Shown: positions 8,465 to 10,918 of the stretch, piece by piece
How the letters are laid out: each line of letters opens with the position of its first letter
Numbering within the stretch: position 1 is the first letter of the stretch
From: an uncultured Chitinophagaceae bacterium
Lineage (GTDB): Bacteria; Bacteroidota; Bacteroidia; Chitinophagales; Chitinophagaceae
Assembly (NCBI GenBank): GCA_946479005.1
Contig: CAMLEM010000027.1
Location: 1 to 10,918, forward strand
DNA: 10,918 bases
Reading direction: 5' to 3'
Made by a program: the position numbers and the translations under genes
Notes under the pieces: generated by a model
What the model saw: the letters and a program-made list of their open reading frames with translations, nothing else
The model's database searches: none
Told to the model about the DNA's origin: nothing

Positions 8465-8481
8465 AAGACGGGCCCGTTTTT
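8465..8481 (+). terminator. Weak possible terminator after nth
   Basis: AAGACGGGCCCGTTTTT, beginning 6 bases after the nth stop, is centred on the 10-bp palindrome ACGGGCCCGT (8468-8477) and is followed by five T's. As RNA it gives only a short stem with a GGCC loop. The position and T-run fit a terminator, the stem strength does not fit well. Confidence 0.3.
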
Positions 8482-8524
8482 CCACGCATAACCGCCGGGG
8501 TGGCGAACTCCCGGGAGATTTCAA

Positions 8525-8532
8525 TACTTTTA
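8525..8532 (+). promoter_or_regulatory. Possible -7 promoter element for the outer-membrane barrel gene
   Basis: TACTTTTA matches TAnnTTTG at 7 of 8 positions, 59 bases before the ATG at 8592. No -33 TTTG lies at the expected distance. Such 7 of 8 matches occur by chance, so the call is tentative. Confidence 0.22.
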
Positions 8533-8591
8533 ATGCCACCTCCGTTTCCTGTGAACCTCCTCCCTGGAAAGCCATCTAAACCAAGCTGCTG

Positions 8592-9506
8592 ATGAGAACT
8601 TTTTCACTTGCCCTCCTGCTATCCCTTTGCCTTTCCTGCCTGGAGCTTCGTGCCCAGAACTATTTTTTCAATGATAAATATTACGAGACGCCCCTGGTCT
8701 TCGAGATCGGCCTTAGCGGGGGCGTAATGAACTCACTCACCGATCTCGGGGGAAAAAAAGGAGAAGGAAAGAATTTCATCAAAGACCTGCGATGGGTATA
8801 TGCCAAACCCACCTATGGTATGTACGCAATGGGCATTTACCGGAATGCGGTCGCGGTGAGACTGGAAGGGACCTTTGGGGAAGTGTCCGCATACGACAGT
8901 GTTTTGAAAGAAGTGGCTTCGTCTACCAATGGACGTTATGAAAGGAATCTCAGCTTTAAAAGCCGGATTTCCGAAGTACAGCTCGGTGCGGAAATACATC
9001 CCTTTTATTTTCGGAATCCCGACCGGGAACCGCCCCCGGTTTCGCCCTACATTTTACTGGCGTTGGGTTATTATTCCTTCAATCCCCAGGGTTATTTGAA
9101 TGGACAGTGGTATCCCCTTCAACCCCTGAGAACAGAAGGACAGGGATTCGCGGAATACCCTGACCGGAAGCCCTATGAGCTAAGCCAGATCAATTTCGGG
9201 GTGGGCGGGGGAATCAAATACGAGATCAACCCGATGTTCAATGCGAGACTGGAATTGAACCATCGCATCCTGCGCACGGATTACCTGGACGATGTGAGTA
9301 CCACCTATATCGATCCTTCTCTTTTTCACGCTTACCTCCTCCCGAACCAGGCGGCCATTGCCGAGCAGATCTCTTTCCGTACAGATGAATTAAAGCCCTC
9401 TGACCTCTATCCCATCGGCAGCCAGCGGGGAAATCCAAAGGAAAATGATTCTTATTTCACGATCACCCTGAAGCTGGGGGTCGTTTTCGGGCGCCAACTT
9501 CGTTGA
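8592..9506 (+). CDS. Outer-membrane beta-barrel protein, DUF6089-like
   Basis: This 304-residue protein has a signal peptide (residues 1-21: basic start, hydrophobic LALLLSLCLSCL, cleavage after LRA before Q22). The mature part has many alternating short beta strands with aromatic ends, as in small outer-membrane barrels: FEIGLSGGVMNSLTDLGG (37-54), YGMYAMGIYRNAVAVRLEGTFG (75-96), ISEVQLGAEIHPFYF (126-140), SPYILLALGYYSFNP (151-165), INFGVGGGIKYEINPMFNARLELNHRILRTDYLDDVSTTYID (200-241). The last block and the final strand ending LKLGVVFGRQLR resemble Bacteroidota barrel proteins annotated as DUF6089. It contains Cys13 and Cys16 in the hydrophobic core, but neither sits in a convincing lipobox, so a lipoprotein is less likely. 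The first ATG after nth is used; the gap from nth is 133 bp. The molecular role is unknown; it could be structural or a channel. Confidence 0.85.
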   Translation: MRTFSLALLLSLCLSCLELRAQNYFFNDKYYETPLVFEIGLSGGVMNSLTDLGGKKGEGKNFIKDLRWVYAKPTYGMYAMGIYRNAVAVRLEGTFGEVSAYDSVLKEVASSTNGRYERNLSFKSRISEVQLGAEIHPFYFRNPDREPPPVSPYILLALGYYSFNPQGYLNGQWYPLQPLRTEGQGFAEYPDRKPYELSQINFGVGGGIKYEINPMFNARLELNHRILRTDYLDDVSTTYIDPSLFHAYLLPNQAAIAEQISFRTDELKPSDLYPIGSQRGNPKENDSYFTITLKLGVVFGRQLR

Positions 9507-9530
9507 ATTACAGGGTGATACCCAGGTGAA

Positions 9531-9582
9531 AAATCCAAATCCCAATTTCCAATACCAAATCCGGGATCTGGATTCCGGAATC
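9531..9582. repeat. AAATCC direct repeats plus the palindrome GATTCCGGAATC
   Basis: AAATCC occurs at 9531, 9537 and 9557 in a purine-poor strand tract rich in CCAA and AATCC words. It is followed by the 12-bp perfect palindrome GATTCCGGAATC (9571-9582). The element lies in the 134-bp gap between the barrel gene and the GAF gene. No gene product is encoded here. It could be a dispersed intergenic repeat or a binding site. Confidence 0.5.
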
Positions 9583-9596
9583 AAAATATCCCTAAA

Positions 9597-9626
9597 GTGG
9601 TAGGACGCTACCGCATAAAATTTTTT
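9597..9626 (+). terminator. Possible terminator of the outer-membrane barrel gene
   Basis: GTGGTAG, loop GACG, CTACCGC forms a 7-bp stem (9597-9614) with one T-G wobble. A run of six T's follows at 9621-9626, after ATAAAA. The T-run is displaced by 6 bases from the stem and overlaps the promoter element of the next gene, so the call is moderate to weak. Confidence 0.4.
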
Positions 9627-9633
9627 AGCTTTG
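9626..9633 (+). promoter_or_regulatory. -7 promoter element for the GAF-domain gene
   Basis: TAGCTTTG is an exact match to TAnnTTTG and ends 7 bases before the ATG at 9641. Transcription from it would start within a few bases of the start codon. No TTTG was seen at the -33 position. Confidence 0.45.
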
Positions 9634-9640
9634 TTGGCTT

Positions 9641-10918
9641 ATGCAGGACGGGAACCTGAACATACACGAATCTCTCTTCAACAGCTATCTTTCCTTCAGG
9701 CCGCTGGTTCAGGCACTGAAAAAAAACATTGCCGAAGGAAACCCGGGGATGCAGAAGCTCTATGGCCACGTGGTAGCGGAATTCGAGGCGCACCCGGAAT
9801 TGCTGGAAACGATCACGGATACCAAGATCCTGCACCCCTACACCGAACTGATCGAGGAGTTATTGTCCGCTGTATTCCCTCCCACCACAGCCAATTTTAT
9901 GTACGGGGTGGCAATGCCCTTCAAGTTCCGGGCGGTTTATGTTTCCCCCCGGTTCAAAGAGAACCTGCTGAAGCCAGGGACCAACGAGATCGAAGTGCCC
10001 GGTGCCAAGGCAGAAGTATCGAGGAGCCTGAATGAACAGCGGCTCCAGTTCGCCTACGGGCTTATCCTCAATAAATACCTGAATCATAACAGTCCGGATA
10101 CTTCCCGCCTGACCTATGCCTACACCGATGAAGACACCGGGCTTACCCGGTATATGGAGATCCGGCTGGATGGCCGTTTCATCGATGTAAAACCTGTGGG
10201 TGAACTGCCTGAAATGCCCAAAAGTCTTCTCGATCCCCAGACCAACCGGTTAATGACGCTGGAAGAATTGATGAACATTGTTTGTATCGATAAATTCCAG
10301 TTTGAAGGGGTCACAGTGATGCGGGTAAACGATGTTACAGAGCAGGCGGTGATCGCGGAGATCAAGAACACCCTGATCGAAACAAATGCTTTCTCCAACC
10401 AGGAGATCTACAACCAGCTGGAAAAACACATTCAAAGCCTGGTGGGATTGAAAGACCTGAGCGTGGGGATCACTCCCTTTTTTAAGATCAATGGCCACTA
10501 TATCTATTCAGACCTGCATAATAACAACAGTCTCCTGTTCAAGCATTTTCAAACCACGGGCGATAAGGATGAGATCAGCGATTACAGTAAACTTCTGTTC
10601 CGGGATAACGGCAACCCGGTCCTTTTTGAAACCCTGAACGAAGACGTCCTCAGCGAGGTCCAGAGCCTCCAGTATTATTACAAGGATGGCGCGAGAAGTA
10701 TGATCATCTGCCCCTTGAGAAGGCCCGAGGGACTTATCGGGATGCTGGAGATCGTTTCCAAGATCCCCGGGGAGTTGAAACCCATTCATATCAACCGGGT
10801 GGAGCCGGCCCTGGCCCTGTTCACCCTGGGACTGGAAAAAAGCCTGGAGCAACTGAACGGAACGGTAGACAGCGTGATCAAGAAAAAATTTACATCCGTA
10901 CAGCCTGCCGTGGAATGG
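9641..10918 (+). CDS. GAF-domain protein, N-terminal 426 residues (continues past the right edge)
   Basis: The frame is open from the ATG at 9641 to the last base of the window (exactly 426 codons), so the C-terminus is missing. An in-frame TAG (9626-9628) sits just upstream, so ATG 9641 is the first possible start. There is no signal peptide or transmembrane segment; the protein is probably cytoplasmic. Residues 1-about 230 (beginning MQDGNLNIHESLFNSYLSF, including AVFPPTTANFMYGVAMPFKFRAVY at 77-100) are a mixed helix/strand region with no motif I can assign. Residues about 238-405 look like a GAF domain: a long opening helix, strands, then GARSMIICPLRRPEGLIGMLEIVSK (350-374) and a closing helix (NRVEPALALFTLGLEKSLEQL). 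GAF domains bind small ligands or mediate signalling. The output part, if any, is outside the window, so the role is unknown. A signalling or regulatory protein is the likeliest guess. Confidence 0.85.
   Translation, partial: MQDGNLNIHESLFNSYLSFRPLVQALKKNIAEGNPGMQKLYGHVVAEFEAHPELLETITDTKILHPYTELIEELLSAVFPPTTANFMYGVAMPFKFRAVYVSPRFKENLLKPGTNEIEVPGAKAEVSRSLNEQRLQFAYGLILNKYLNHNSPDTSRLTYAYTDEDTGLTRYMEIRLDGRFIDVKPVGELPEMPKSLLDPQTNRLMTLEELMNIVCIDKFQFEGVTVMRVNDVTEQAVIAEIKNTLIETNAFSNQEIYNQLEKHIQSLVGLKDLSVGITPFFKINGHYIYSDLHNNNSLLFKHFQTTGDKDEISDYSKLLFRDNGNPVLFETLNEDVLSEVQSLQYYYKDGARSMIICPLRRPEGLIGMLEIVSKIPGELKPIHINRVEPALALFTLGLEKSLEQLNGTVDSVIKKKFTSVQPAVEW

Noticed and set aside
8508..8517. 10-bp palindrome CTCCCGGGAG between nth and the barrel gene
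   Set aside because: It is short, GC-rich, has no loop or T-run, and is easily explained by chance in this composition.
7991..8575. 194-codon minus-strand frame opposite nth
   Set aside because: It is antisense to the well-supported endonuclease III gene and has no recognisable motif or promoter.
9631..10035. 134-codon frame starting from TTG at 9631
   Set aside because: It is out of frame with the 426-codon open frame from 9641, whose protein has GAF-like features and runs to the window end; the shorter frame shows no domain.

Overview
This window looks like chromosomal DNA from a member of the phylum Bacteroidota, probably a Chitinophagaceae-like lineage. Four things point there: two secreted proteins of the type IX secretion system (T9SS) cargo type, one ending in a complete gliding-motility-associated C-terminal domain; an outer-membrane barrel protein of the DUF6089-like kind; start codons with A-rich leaders instead of strong Shine-Dalgarno sequences; and several matches to the Bacteroidota -7 promoter element TAnnTTTG close upstream of genes. 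The family-level guess is an inference from protein style, not from a search.

Left part (1-5659, all on the minus strand): the N-terminal end of a secreted protein cut by the window edge (1-205), a two-repeat M16 zinc metallopeptidase with a signal peptide (307-3060), and a large secreted multidomain adhesin-like protein with a T9SS sorting domain (3185-5659). The two secreted proteins have closely similar mature N-termini and flank the peptidase, so they look like paralogues. Hairpins at 261-286 and 3096-3116 suggest that the peptidase gene is its own transcription unit.

Middle part (5785-7392, plus strand): enolase (eno), followed 15 bp later by a short FtsB/DivIC-family cell-division protein, a likely two-gene operon. 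The 125-bp region 5660-5784 is a divergent promoter region between this operon and the adhesin-like gene.

Right part (7495-10918, plus strand): a 77-residue protein of unknown function closed by a strong intrinsic terminator; endonuclease III (nth), whose start is best placed at 7799, after the terminator; an outer-membrane beta-barrel protein; and the first 426 codons of a cytoplasmic protein with a GAF-like domain that runs off the right edge.

Most of the window is housekeeping or common Bacteroidota envelope genes in compact arrangement. No rRNA, tRNA, CRISPR array, insertion sequence or phage gene was seen, and no intergenic stretch exceeds 300 bases. I found no convincing new multi-gene system. 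The points most worth a second look are the paralogous secreted proteins around the peptidase, the small unknown protein, the unassigned N-terminal half of the GAF protein, and the very short or absent leaders of several genes.
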